NCBI RefSeq assembly: GCF_900104575.1
Contig: NZ_LT629731.1
Location: 1,533,051 to 1,597,050 of the forward strand
Length of the DNA stretch: 64,000 nucleotides
Source: Bacillus tuaregi
Lineage (GTDB): Bacteria > Bacillota > Bacilli > Bacillales > Cytobacillaceae
Direction: 5' to 3'
In this document: positions 35,791 to 43,514 of the stretch, piece after piece
Numbering within the stretch: the first letter of the stretch is position 1
Layout of the letters: each line of letters begins with the position of its first letter
Made by a program: the position numbers and the translations under genes
Notes under the pieces: model-generated
Told to the model about the DNA's origin: nothing
Database searches by the model: none
The model's input: the letters and a program-made list of their open reading frames with translations, nothing else

Positions 35791-36237
35791 ATGGCAAAGG
35801 TTCAAGAAGTACTAGATTCAACTATCGTTAATTTATTAAAAGAGGAAACAATCGTTCAATTAATTACGATTAATGCGGAAACGAAAAAGCCGGAGCTGAC
35901 GGTTGTATCCTGGGTGCTGGCAACAGAGGATGGTAAACAAGTTAAAATTGCCGTTGGACATAAGGGATCTAGTATTAATAATATACAAGCAGATCCAGCT
36001 GTTACTTTGGGAATCATCGGCCCTGAAAGCTGCTATTCAGTGCAAGGCACTGCATCCGTATCAGATGTTTTCCAAGGTACCATGAAGTATCGAGTCATTA
36101 CCGTTGATGTAGAAGAGGTAGAAGATGTGATGTTCTATGGTGGAAAATTAACATCACTTCCTAAATATGAAAAAACGTATGATGCAGCCTTAGCGAAGAA
36201 ATTAGATGACGAGGTTTATGAATTATTAAGTAAGTAA
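35791..36237 (+). CDS. Pyridoxamine-5'-phosphate-oxidase-like FMN split-barrel protein
   Basis: 148 residues. Split-barrel flavin fold pattern: VQLITINAETKKPELTVVS at residues 22-40, then KIAVGHKGSSINNIQADPAV and the core strands ending SYCYSVQGTASV-like near 90. Such small proteins usually bind FMN or F420-like cofactors or haem; no catalytic assignment is possible. GGGAGAG precedes ATG 35791. Probably in one operon with the hydrolase. Confidence 0.72.
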   Translation: MAKVQEVLDSTIVNLLKEETIVQLITINAETKKPELTVVSWVLATEDGKQVKIAVGHKGSSINNIQADPAVTLGIIGPESCYSVQGTASVSDVFQGTMKYRVITVDVEEVEDVMFYGGKLTSLPKYEKTYDAALAKKLDDEVYELLSK

Positions 36238-36240
36238 TAA

Positions 36241-36276
36241 AAAACGGCCTGCTGTCTTTATTCAGCAGGCCGTTTT
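36241..36276. terminator. Bidirectional terminator
   Basis: AAAACGGCCTGCTG (36241-36254) and CAGCAGGCCGTTTT (36263-36276) form a 14-bp perfect stem. Serves the PPOX-like gene on the plus strand and the LCP gene on the minus strand. Confidence 0.88.
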
Positions 36277-36300
36277 ACTTTGTCTATCCATACTTAATCA

Positions 36301-37245
36301 TCATTTTTCTTTTGCCAAAAAGGTGCGAATACTTTTCTGATTTTGCTCAAAATCAACTTCTAATACATCCCCAATTCCTTCAAAACGGTTATTTTGGAAA
36401 CTGCCGTCCTCTGGAATGCGCAAGGTTTCGACACTTCCATCCTTCTCTGCTACGAGGCTTTTTCCAACCTGTAAAAGGGTAGAGGTATCGATATTCGTAT
36501 CTACATATGTATGTAACAGCTCTATAAGCTTAGGAAGATTTGCGATACTATTTATGCTTACGGCTTCCTCTTTTAATTTCGCGATGACCTCCTGCTGCCT
36601 TTGGATTCGACCAAAATCACTTAGCCGGTCATGACGAAATCGAACATACCCCAGTAGCTCCTCTCCATTTAAATGCTGCTTTCCTTCTTCTAACGTCATG
36701 CCAATTCCATAGGACATTTCATAGGGTACGTCTACTTCAATTCCATTTGGCGCTAGGATATCTACCGCTTTTTCGAAGCCTTTAAAATCAACAATGGCAT
36801 AATAATGAAGATCAAGCCCAAAATTTTCTTTAATTGTGCTTCGTAGTAAATCCGGGCCTCCATGTGAAAAGGAAGTATTTAATTTGTGCTGGCCATAATC
36901 AGGTATCGAGACATACATATCACGCATGAGAGAGATAAGCTTTACCTGATGGGTTTGCGGATTGTAATGAGCAACCATAATCGTATCCGTGCGGGCCTGT
37001 TCTTCGCCACGGGTGTCGCTTCCTAATAGAAGAATATTAACAGGCTCTAGGCTTTGATGCTTTACCTCACCTTGAAATGATTGATGTTGTTGCTCTATCT
37101 TTTTCAGCGGCTGGTTAAAGGCTATAATCGTTTCGCTTATGTACTGGATGATATGGAAAAGACCAACCATAAAGACACCCAGAAAAAAGAAGGCACAAAG
37201 AATTCTACCCCATCTGATTTTTCTTTTCTTTTTTGCTCGTGACAA
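36301..37245 (-). CDS. LytR-CpsA-Psr (LCP) family ligase
   Basis: 314 residues, TTG start at 37245 with AAAGGTGG upstream. A basic N-terminus and one membrane helix (about 13-35) anchor the protein. The LCP domain (about 70-225) has VNILLLGSDTRGEEQARTDT and LISLMRDMYVSIP, with the catalytic Arg/Asp residues. LCP enzymes attach teichoic acids or other anionic glycopolymers to peptidoglycan outside the cell. Full length for the family. Confidence 0.9.
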   Translation of the reverse strand: MSRAKKKRKIRWGRILCAFFFLGVFMVGLFHIIQYISETIIAFNQPLKKIEQQHQSFQGEVKHQSLEPVNILLLGSDTRGEEQARTDTIMVAHYNPQTHQVKLISLMRDMYVSIPDYGQHKLNTSFSHGGPDLLRSTIKENFGLDLHYYAIVDFKGFEKAVDILAPNGIEVDVPYEMSYGIGMTLEEGKQHLNGEELLGYVRFRHDRLSDFGRIQRQQEVIAKLKEEAVSINSIANLPKLIELLHTYVDTNIDTSTLLQVGKSLVAEKDGSVETLRIPEDGSFQNNRFEGIGDVLEVDFEQNQKSIRTFLAKEK

Positions 37246-37426
37246 GCTTTCACCACCTTTATGTCAGATATAACCTAAATGAATAGACTGTCGAAATCAT
37301 AATTATTTCATAGAAAGATTGCAGTCTATTAAATTTATGATTACATTATGGTGAAATTATGATGACAATTCATTGATGAAGCTTAAAGAGCAAAATAGGA
37401 AGAAATGAGGGATCATCCCCTTTCCG

Positions 37427-37993
37427 TTACATTTCCTCATAACAGATGGACGCAAGAAAGCCAGCAGTTAATATCGTTATCGTTGAGAAAACAACACTTT
37501 GGAGGCCCAAGGTTTGATAGCCAAGCAGAACAATTAACGCATCCATGAAGGCAATAAGAAAGCCAATATTTAAAGGTGTTGCTTTTGCAATAAAATAGGC
37601 GATTAGGTCGGTTCCACCTGTACTTGTCTTATAGCGTAGCATTAAGCCGACACCTATTCCACAAATGGCACCGCCTAGAATCGCACTCAGCCAAATGGGG
37701 AGATAAAACTGAAAAGGGGCAAGTAAATCAATAAAAACAGCCGTCACAATCATCCCATAAAAGCTGCCATGAAACTGTTTTCGATCCTTGATCCATGCGT
37801 AAATAATTAATGGGACACTTAGTAATGCCGACCAAAGTCCTGCATGGACATCAAAATAATAATGAAGAATAAGAGCGATGCCAATAATACCCCCATCAAG
37901 TAATTGATGAGGAACTAAAAATCCATTAATCCCAATCCCAAGCAGAATACTTCCGATTATCATAGCTGCCACTCTAGCAAAAACTTGGACCAC
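37427..37993 (-). CDS. YitT-family (DUF161) membrane protein, short form
   Basis: 188 residues, five or so hydrophobic helices. Begins MVQVFARVAAMIIGSILLG; contains LLDGGIIGIALILHYYFD and the glycine-rich YKTSTGGTDLIAY near 118. Many YitT relatives carry a C-terminal DUF2179 domain; this copy stops before it. Function unknown. Divergent from thrC across 230 bp containing a palindrome at 38019-38037. Confidence 0.82.
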   Translation of the reverse strand: MVQVFARVAAMIIGSILLGIGINGFLVPHQLLDGGIIGIALILHYYFDVHAGLWSALLSVPLIIYAWIKDRKQFHGSFYGMIVTAVFIDLLAPFQFYLPIWLSAILGGAICGIGVGLMLRYKTSTGGTDLIAYFIAKATPLNIGFLIAFMDALIVLLGYQTLGLQSVVFSTITILTAGFLASICYEEM

Positions 37994-38018
37994 CTCATTT
38001 TTATTTTTAGATTATTGG

Positions 38019-38037
38019 TAGGTATTCATAATACCTA
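38019..38037. promoter_or_regulatory. 19-bp palindrome, possible operator
   Basis: TAGGTATTCATAATACCTA is a perfect inverted repeat (8-bp arms, 3-bp centre). It lies 26 bp upstream of the YitT-like start and about 190 bp before thrC, so it more probably controls the former. Confidence 0.4.
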
Positions 38038-38224
38038 TGATGGTTGTCCATGAACTATTCCAAATTGGTTAGCCAATTACTACCTGATTTTGGAAATTTA
38101 GGAGTAGGAGGTAGATTCTTTTCGAGAATTTTAAATTATTCAGGTATTTCAGTATAATTCTTATTGACTCTTAACCGAATTTAGGTGACGATAGGAATAT
38201 ATTTTTTTATTCTTGGAGGATGTT

Positions 38225-39637
38225 ATGAAATACATTAGTACACGTGGAAATGTAAGTAAAATTGGTTTTATCGATACAGTTCTAATGGGATTGGCTACGG
38301 ATGGAGGACTGTTAGTTCCGGAACAAATTCCGCAATTCCCGGAAGAGAAGCTACAGGAATGGTCCAAGCTAAGCTATCAGGAATTAGCCTATGAAATCAT
38401 TTCTTATTATGTGGATGGGGAAATCCCGGAAAACGAACTAAAGGAATTAATTGAGAAGAGCTATGGAACCTTCCGTGCTTCTGAAGTAACGCCAGTTGTT
38501 AAGCTGAAGGATGACATGTATGTATTAGAATTATTCCATGGCCCAACCTTTGCCTTTAAGGATGTGGCACTGCAGTTCTTAGGAAATTTATATTCCTATA
38601 TTGCGAAGAAAACAGGAGAAACCATCAATATTCTTGGGGCTACCTCCGGCGATACTGGTGCATCTGCGATTGAGGGTGTGAGAGGAAAAGAGGGCATCCG
38701 CATTTGTATTCTTCATCCGCATGGAAGAGTAAGTAAGGTGCAGGAGCTACAAATGACAACGGTGGATGATGAGAGTGTTTTAAATTTAGCGATTAAAGGA
38801 ACCTTCGACGATGGACAGCGCATCATTAAGGAGATCTTCGCTGATTTGGATTTCAAAAACAAATACCATCTTCGTGCGATTAATTCTATTAATTTTGCCC
38901 GAATTTTAGCACAGACCGTGTATTATTTCTATGCGTATTTCCAAGTGGCAAAGGAACAAGACATGAAAGCTCTTAACTTTAGTGTTCCAACCGGAAACTT
39001 TGGCGATATTTTTGCCGGCTATTTAGCAAAGAAAATGGGTCTGCCAGTTGGTAAGCTCATTGTCGCTACAAATGAAAATAATATTTTAGAGCGTTTTATT
39101 AAAGAGGGAGTTTACCAGCCGGGTGAGTTCCATAGCACCTACAGTCCTTCGATGGATATTCAGGTTGCCAGCAACTTTGAGCGTTATCTATATTATCTTT
39201 TAGGGGAAAATGCAGAGGCTGTTACTTCAATCATGGAGCAATTCAAAGCTGACGGAAAAATTTCGGTCAACGAAGAGCAGCTTCGTCAAGTACAAGCCGA
39301 TTTTGCAGCACACGGTGTTCAAGGTGAAACATGCTTGAACACAATTGGTAAGTACTTTAAGGCTACGAACTATTTATTAGATCCACATACCTCCTGCGGG
39401 GTTGCGGCATATGAAGCATGTAATGAGGAAGGGGAAGTGTGTGTTACACTTTCAACAGCACATCCGGCTAAGTTCAATGAAGCGATTGAGCGCTGTGAGA
39501 TTGAACAAACCTATCCGGAAGAAATTCAAGCTTTATTCAATAAACCACAGCACTTGGAGGTTATTGAAGCAACCAATGAGGAAATTTATTGTCAGCTTGA
39601 AAAGCACTTTCGCTCTTCGCTGGCAGATGTGAAGTAA
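38225..39637 (+). CDS. thrC: Threonine synthase
   Basis: 470 residues from ATG 38225, chosen because the TTGGAGGA before it is a ribosome-binding site although the frame is open to 38213. PLP enzyme converting O-phosphohomoserine to threonine. N-terminal MKYISTRGNVSKIGF is typical of the long (E. coli/yeast-like) class; the PLP lysine lies in HGPTFAFKDVALQFLG near 105, and the phosphate loop is in GATSGDTGASAIEG. It stands alone without hom or thrB nearby. No T-box leader was recognised upstream. Confidence 0.93.
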   Translation: MKYISTRGNVSKIGFIDTVLMGLATDGGLLVPEQIPQFPEEKLQEWSKLSYQELAYEIISYYVDGEIPENELKELIEKSYGTFRASEVTPVVKLKDDMYVLELFHGPTFAFKDVALQFLGNLYSYIAKKTGETINILGATSGDTGASAIEGVRGKEGIRICILHPHGRVSKVQELQMTTVDDESVLNLAIKGTFDDGQRIIKEIFADLDFKNKYHLRAINSINFARILAQTVYYFYAYFQVAKEQDMKALNFSVPTGNFGDIFAGYLAKKMGLPVGKLIVATNENNILERFIKEGVYQPGEFHSTYSPSMDIQVASNFERYLYYLLGENAEAVTSIMEQFKADGKISVNEEQLRQVQADFAAHGVQGETCLNTIGKYFKATNYLLDPHTSCGVAAYEACNEEGEVCVTLSTAHPAKFNEAIERCEIEQTYPEEIQALFNKPQHLEVIEATNEEIYCQLEKHFRSSLADVK

Positions 39638-39666
39638 AGGATTGTTACATTTCAAATATCTTGATA

Positions 39667-39707
39667 AAAACCAGCAATGGGTAAGAAACTACCATTGCTG
39701 GTTTTTT
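39667..39707 (+). terminator. Intrinsic terminator of thrC
   Basis: AAAACCAGCAATGG (39667-39680) pairs with CCATTGCTGGTTTT (39692-39705), then T residues. Confidence 0.9.
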
Positions 39708-39719
39708 GTTGCACTTTTC

Positions 39720-39748
39720 GTGACAATCATTTACAAAGGTTATATAAT
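39720..39748 (+). promoter_or_regulatory. Promoter of the DUF4395 gene
   Basis: GTGACA (39720-39725) and TATAAT (39743-39748) with 17 bp between them, about 30 bp before ATG 39779. Confidence 0.5.
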
Positions 39749-39778
39749 ATATAAATCCAATTGGAAAGGTGTGATTTT

Positions 39779-40201
39779 ATGTCCGAAATGCCTCGTTCCA
39801 TTCCAAGACCACTTGTGAAAACGAATCAATCCGTGATCGTAATTAGTGTATTATTAACCTGGATTACGAAAATGGAATGGATCTTATTGATTCCTTTTCT
39901 CGCAGGATTATCAGGAATTCTATTTGGCTATAATCCAATTATGCAGCTAGCAAAAAAGTTTCTCAAAAAACCGATTAAAAGCTATATCCCTGAGGATTGG
40001 GAGCAGCAGCAGTTTAATCAGAAAATAGCCGTTTTTTGCTTAGGAGCAGGATTTATTAGCTTCTTATTAGGCTGGAATACAGCAGGCAACATCTTTACAA
40101 TTATGGTAGCCCTAGCAGCATTCATCGCCATCCTAGGCTTTTGCATCGGCTGCTTCATCCTATATCAATGGAAGCAATATCAATATCGACGTGCACAGTA
40201 G
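39779..40201 (+). CDS. DUF4395 membrane protein
   Basis: 140 residues from ATG 39779 with GGAAAGGTG upstream. Begins MSEMPRSIPRPLVKTNQSVIV, the DUF4395 N-terminus, and has four hydrophobic helices with GFCIGCFILYQW near 125, whose two cysteines could be redox-active. DUF4395 proteins often occur with thioredoxin-like genes in other genomes; none adjoins here. Repeat copy C follows within 25 bp. Confidence 0.8.
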   Translation: MSEMPRSIPRPLVKTNQSVIVISVLLTWITKMEWILLIPFLAGLSGILFGYNPIMQLAKKFLKKPIKSYIPEDWEQQQFNQKIAVFCLGAGFISFLLGWNTAGNIFTIMVALAAFIAILGFCIGCFILYQWKQYQYRRAQ

Positions 40202-40222
40202 TAGCATAGCATTATTGCCATA

Positions 40223-40337
40223 CAGTGGGGTTCAAACCCCGCTGAATGAAGTTAAGCCTCCGGAGGATGTCATGGATTTTTTTTGATAGTTTATTGAGCT
40301 CAGGTAATCCGGACGCAAATTCGACGGGCGAATTTGA
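40223..40337 (+). repeat. Structured dispersed repeat, copy C (left-truncated)
   Basis: Starts inside the element at CAGTGGGGTTCAAACCCC, keeps GCTGAATGAAGTT (40241-40253), the CCTCCGG...GGATGTCA-GGATT segment, an AATCCGGACGC closing arm and the AAATTCG-ACGGG-CGAATTT end hairpin. The left arm and first hairpins are missing, so the 13-bp inverse pair is lost. Immediately follows the DUF4395 stop. Confidence 0.85.
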
Positions 40338-40398
40338 TTGTCAAATCGTATTACTGTACTAGACAAAAGGGGATGTTATCTTTACATTTTACATATGC

Positions 40399-40454
40399 TC
40401 AAGAAGACCATCGATTCAAGCAAGGTTTCGCTCTTGTATTGGAGGTCTTCTTGA
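40399..40454. repeat. Strong 11-bp inverted repeat hairpin
   Basis: TCAAGAAGACC (40399-40409) and GGTCTTCTTGA (40444-40454) are exact inverses. An inner stem TTCAAG/CTTG adds support. It lies just beyond the globin stop on the minus strand but lacks a T run, so it is an unusual terminator if it is one. Confidence 0.5.
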
Positions 40455-40464
40455 TTAGAATGAA

Positions 40465-40863
40465 TTATGCTGAATTTATCATAATTCCTGCGACCTGCTC
40501 TAATTTGCTGTAAAAAAGCACTCCTGCTGGTTGCTGGTTAAGTCCAACCTCTTCAAACGCTTCCTTCATACAACGCAGCCAGCACTGTGCCCGCCATGGC
40601 GTAATTTCAAAGGGGAGATGACGCTCTCTCATCGCAGGAGGTCCAAATTCCTGACTGTAGAGGGCAGGACCACCTGTAAATTGAGTAAGAAACATTCGTT
40701 GCTTTCGCATAATCTCCTGGATATCCCCTTCAAATAACGGACTCAAATCCGGATCACTGTATACCTTTGGATAAAAAGCTAGCACTAATTCCTCTATCTT
40801 TTCTGCACCGATCTGGTCAAATATCGTTGTTAAATTGGATTTACTCACTTTATTTACCCCCAT
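40465..40863 (-). CDS. Truncated haemoglobin, group II (YjbI-like)
   Basis: 132 residues from ATG 40863; GTG 40848 (MSKSNLTTIF) has GGGGG in good position and may be the real start. Group II globin pattern: LVLAFYPKVYSDPDLSPLF with TyrB10, FTGGPALYSQEFG, the proximal His in MRERHLPFEIT near 81, and TrpG8 in QCWLRCM near 96. Binds haem, with roles in oxygen or nitric-oxide chemistry in relatives. Stands alone here. Confidence 0.88.
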   Translation of the reverse strand: MGVNKVSKSNLTTIFDQIGAEKIEELVLAFYPKVYSDPDLSPLFEGDIQEIMRKQRMFLTQFTGGPALYSQEFGPPAMRERHLPFEITPWRAQCWLRCMKEAFEEVGLNQQPAGVLFYSKLEQVAGIMINSA

Positions 40864-41009
40864 ATGTAGTATCTTTATATTATAAACTTACATACAACAG
40901 GGAAGTGTGATTTGCCTCATTGCTTTGCTCTACAGATTTTAATCTATGATATCGTCTATACCGAGAATAAGTTGATTTTGGACAAACCGATTCCGGTGTT
41001 ACTTGATTA

Positions 41010-41041
41010 AAATAGAAGCAGACACATGCCTGCTTCTATTT
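41010..41041 (-). terminator. Terminator of the sigma-54 activator gene
   Basis: AAATAGAAGCAG (41010-41021) and CTGCTTCTATTT (41030-41041) form a 12-bp stem; on the minus strand a T-rich tail follows. Confidence 0.8.
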
Positions 41042-41066
41042 CGGGTATAAACGGGATTTTCGTTCA

Positions 41067-43034
41067 TTAGATAGGAGCATTTCCCACCTCCTGCAATTGA
41101 TACTTTTTGAGCTTCCGATATAAGGTGGACCTAGCGACCTTCAGTTCCTTGGCCACTGCTGAGATATTCCATTTGCTTTGAATCAATAGCTTTCTGATTT
41201 GCTCCTTTTCTGTTTTTTCCATAATGGATAAGCTGCTATGTTCGGTTTTACTGGATTCTGTCTGTATGTGAAAGCTTGCGAGATAGGCAGGTAAGTCACT
41301 TTGTTCAATTTTCGCTGAAAGGCTAAAAATGACAGCATGCTCGAGGGCGTTCCTTAATTCTCTAATATTGCCTGGCCAGCTGTAGGTTAAAAAGAAATCC
41401 TTGGTTTTCTCTGCTAAACGGAAAGGCATAGGCTTGTGATATTTTTCGGCAAATACATGTAAATAGTGATTCGTGATAGGAAGGATGTCTGCCTTTCTTT
41501 CGGATAGGGGAGGAACATGAAAGGAAATCACGTTCAGCCTGAAAAATAAATCGCTGCGGAACAATCCAGCTTCAATCAGCTTCTCTAGGTCTCTATGTGT
41601 GGCGGCAATCACCTTAACGTCTGTCTTAATCGTTTTGGAAGAGCCTAATCTTGTAAACTCTTTTTCCTGAAGAACTCGTAGCAAGTGCACCTGGAGGTCT
41701 AAGGGCATTTCTCCAATTTCATCTAAAAAGATCGTTCCCCCGTTTGCTTCTTCAAATTTTCCTTTCTTTCCTTCCTTTTTTCCACCGGTAAAGGTACCGC
41801 TTTCATAACCGAATAGTTCGCTGCCAATCAGCTCCTTCTGGATGGCACCACAATTAATCGCGATAAAAGGCTTATCACATCTGGTACTTACATCGTGAAT
41901 GTATTTGGCAATTAGTTCTTTTCCTGTCCCTGTTTCTCCGGTTAACAAGATTGGTGTAGTGACTGATGAAATCTGGCGGCATTTATATAAAATATCCTTC
42001 AGTTCCGCAGACTCACCAATCAACTGGTGATGCCTTGATTCGTGCAGACTGTTTGAGGCTGTTTCGGTTTTATTTTTTAAAAGGGCAACATAACCAATCT
42101 CTTCATTATTAATCACGATAGGGTCTAAATGGATGAATTGAAATGTATCTGCTTGTTTAAAGAAATGAGCTGGATTTTGTAGTAGTTTTTTCATTTTCAA
42201 ATGGTTATCGAAGGTTGTTTCTTTCTTCAAATGTAAGGCAGTCAATAACGCTTGGTCGCCATTAACCAGAACGGCTTCACTGCTAATAACAAGGGCAGCG
42301 TGATCCCTCCATTTACCACTATATTGATGGTAATAGTCCTCAAGCTGAGAATATTTTCTTCGATACATAATCAGAAGCTGCTGTTCAATCATTTGGGCGA
42401 GGGAAACGGCTAACCCAAGCGTGTGAGGCTGTGTGCTTGGCCAAAATCCCGTGAAGTCAATGGCACCGATAGCATTTTTCGTATAGGGATGTATGATGGG
42501 TGATGCGGAACAGGTCATAGGGTGGAAGCCTTCACAGAAGTGTTCGGCCGAAAAAACTTGAATCGGCTTTTTAGATACAATGCTTGTCCCGATGGCATTT
42601 GTACCTGCTGCACTTTCACTCCAGTCCATTCCAGGTAAAAAATTTACTTTTTCTGTTTTTCTGATAAGGTCCTTTTCCCCTTTTAAATAAATCATTTTTC
42701 CACTTTCATCATTTAAAGTAATTAAATAGCCGGTCCCGATTAATTTATCATAAATACTATCGATAATCGGCTTCGCTGCATGATAAAGGTCAGATTCTGA
42801 AAGTAGTGCTTCAAGTTCAAATGAGGTTAATGCCGCTCTCGCCTGTTGTTGTTCTGGATTGATCCCGTTTGATTGACAACGGCTCCATGAATTTAGAATT
42901 TCTTGGCGGACAGCCTTTTGTAAATTTTCACTATTGTGAGGATTTGTGATGAAGGCTTCCCATTTATGTTTGATTTCACTCACTTTATTCGATAGATCCT
43001 GTGTGGAAAAAATAGCGAGAAAAGGGTTTTCCAA
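41067..43034 (-). CDS. Sigma-54-dependent activator of acetone catabolism (AcoR/AcxR type)
   Basis: 655 residues. N-terminal sensor with a GAF-like region (about 60-230: GMDWSESAAGTNAIGTSI, SAEHFCEGFHPMTCSASPI), an AAA+ domain (about 325-565) with Walker A GETGTGKE and Walker B GGTIFLDEIGEMP, and a C-terminal Fis-type helix-turn-helix (SAVAKELKVARSTLYRKLKK). The sigma-54-contact loop reads GTFTGG, not the usual GAFTGA. It is divergent from the acetone carboxylase genes, which have a perfect -24/-12 promoter. Ligand inferred to be acetone or a related ketone. Confidence 0.88.
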   Translation of the reverse strand: MENPFLAIFSTQDLSNKVSEIKHKWEAFITNPHNSENLQKAVRQEILNSWSRCQSNGINPEQQQARAALTSFELEALLSESDLYHAAKPIIDSIYDKLIGTGYLITLNDESGKMIYLKGEKDLIRKTEKVNFLPGMDWSESAAGTNAIGTSIVSKKPIQVFSAEHFCEGFHPMTCSASPIIHPYTKNAIGAIDFTGFWPSTQPHTLGLAVSLAQMIEQQLLIMYRRKYSQLEDYYHQYSGKWRDHAALVISSEAVLVNGDQALLTALHLKKETTFDNHLKMKKLLQNPAHFFKQADTFQFIHLDPIVINNEEIGYVALLKNKTETASNSLHESRHHQLIGESAELKDILYKCRQISSVTTPILLTGETGTGKELIAKYIHDVSTRCDKPFIAINCGAIQKELIGSELFGYESGTFTGGKKEGKKGKFEEANGGTIFLDEIGEMPLDLQVHLLRVLQEKEFTRLGSSKTIKTDVKVIAATHRDLEKLIEAGLFRSDLFFRLNVISFHVPPLSERKADILPITNHYLHVFAEKYHKPMPFRLAEKTKDFFLTYSWPGNIRELRNALEHAVIFSLSAKIEQSDLPAYLASFHIQTESSKTEHSSLSIMEKTEKEQIRKLLIQSKWNISAVAKELKVARSTLYRKLKKYQLQEVGNAPI

Positions 43035-43140
43035 CTTGCATGAAACCTCCTTCTATATGTAGTAATAATCTTTCACCGATAATCATGAAAAAAGAGGAAT
43101 GTAACTCAAATACTGTGCGAAGAAGTGAGAGAATAGTCTT

Positions 43141-43181
43141 GTTTAATATTTTTAATATTCAGTATATTTAAAATATTAAAC
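43141..43181. repeat. 12-bp AT-rich inverted repeat in the acx control region
   Basis: GTTTAATATTTT (43141-43152) is the exact inverse of AAAATATTAAAC (43170-43181). Located between the activator start and the enhancer-like repeats; may be a bent or bound DNA element for the activator gene's own promoter. Confidence 0.45.
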
Positions 43182-43213
43182 AAACCCATCGATGAAATCA
43201 ACTGTTATTTACC

Positions 43214-43268
43214 TGTTTCACGAAACAAACTGTAGCGCGACAGGTGTTGCAAAACGCTACAGTTTGTT
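43214..43268 (+). promoter_or_regulatory. Enhancer-like inverted repeats for the sigma-54 activator
   Basis: AACAAACTGTAGCG (43224-43237) is the exact inverse of CGCTACAGTTTGTT (43255-43268), spacing 17 bp. Overlapping it is TGTTTC-AC-GAAACA (43214-43227), and TGTAGCGCGACA (43231-43242) is itself near-palindromic. Their place about 140-190 bp before the -24/-12 promoter is as expected of upstream activator sites. Confidence 0.6.
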
Positions 43269-43407
43269 CGACTCTATATTGCACCACTTTAACTTAAGAA
43301 CATCTATCGTATTTTTTCCATCGATTTTCCTAACGATGAAGTTAACTAAATCTAGCATTTGGGAATCAAAAATAAGATTTTTAAAAAAATGAGAGAATCC
43401 TATGTGT

Positions 43408-43423
43408 TGGCACGCTCCTTGCA
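43408..43423 (+). promoter_or_regulatory. Sigma-54 (-24/-12) promoter of the acetone carboxylase operon
   Basis: TGGCAC-GCTCC-TTGCA matches the sigma-54 consensus TGGCAC-N5-TTGC(A/T) exactly, with the GG and GC pairs 12 bp apart. Predicted start near 43434, giving an 80-nt leader to the TTG at 43515. Confidence 0.9.
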
Positions 43424-43514
43424 AGTAAAAGAGTAACAGCAATTATATGACTGTCTTTTTTACATACATTGCTGTTAAATCCATTTACTTTCAATTGAAG
43501 GGAGAGCGTTTTAT

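Noticed and set aside
37994-38224. T-box leader before threonine synthase
   Set aside because: No T-box sequence or specifier-loop structure was seen, and no terminator precedes the start.
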